Part shown: one piece after another, positions 13,632-13,657 of the stretch
Layout: every line of letters begins with the position of its first letter
How positions within the stretch are numbered: the stretch's first letter is position 1
From: PSLL01 sp964389705
GTDB taxonomy: Bacteria; Desulfobacterota_D; UBA1144; Nemesobacterales; CSP1-2
Direction of reading: 5' to 3'
Assembly: GCA_964389705.1 (NCBI GenBank)
Contig: CAYMEO010000072.1
Location: forward strand, 1-13,657
Length of the DNA stretch: 13,657 nucleotides
Program-made: the position numbers and the translations under genes
The notes under the pieces: model-generated
Told to the model about the DNA's origin: nothing
Seen by the model: only the letters and a program-made list of their open reading frames with translations
Databases searched by the model: none

Positions 13632-13657
13632 CCAAATGGGCATGGATGTAATAGTCT

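Overview
The window looks like a scaffolded metagenome contig from a free-living, probably Gram-negative bacterium of moderate G+C. The signs are a sigma-54-dependent activator, Sec signal peptides, a LapA-type membrane protein, strong Shine-Dalgarno sites before nearly every gene, and dispersed palindromic repeats of the sort seen in uncultivated environmental lineages. I cannot name a phylum from the sequence. A run of ten Ns at 7109-7118 marks a scaffold join.

Layout. (1) 2-1021, plus strand: the C-terminal part of a sigma-54 activator (AAA+ and Fis-type DNA-binding domains); its sensor domain lies outside the window. (2) 1069-10038, minus strand: eight co-oriented genes, read from right to left: an exported spondin-domain protein, a membrane-anchored DM13 protein, a GMC flavin oxidoreductase with a four-cysteine motif, [palindrome and N gap], an exported tandem VOC protein, a halophilic-type glucose dehydrogenase, an NAD(P)H-dependent FMN reductase, a small zinc-ribbon protein and a large GH63-like glucosidase. 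(3) 10197-10300: a cloverleaf-like inverted-repeat element in the leader of the next gene. (4) 10326-12477, plus strand: class II fumarase (fumC) followed by a HAD-family phosphatase. (5) 12620-13576, minus strand: a 64-aa LapA-like membrane protein and a PhoU-domain protein.

How the genes may work together (inference). The minus-strand cluster reads as a carbohydrate oxidation locus. The glucosidase would release glucose or another hexose and the glucose dehydrogenase would oxidise it to the lactone. The GMC enzyme, perhaps carrying an Fe-S cluster, with the membrane-anchored DM13 redox protein could form a second oxidation route feeding electrons to an envelope acceptor. The exported spondin and VOC proteins suggest that part of the system works outside the cytoplasm. 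Short spacings (12-60 nt for most junctions) favour co-transcription of parts of the cluster. The 142-nt gap before the glucosidase, the CRP/FNR-like palindrome before the DM13 gene and the repeat/N gap before the VOC gene suggest internal control points.

No stretch longer than 300 bases lacks a gene. The longest, 10039-10325, holds a candidate promoter and the inverted-repeat element. No tRNA, rRNA, CRISPR array or transposase was seen.
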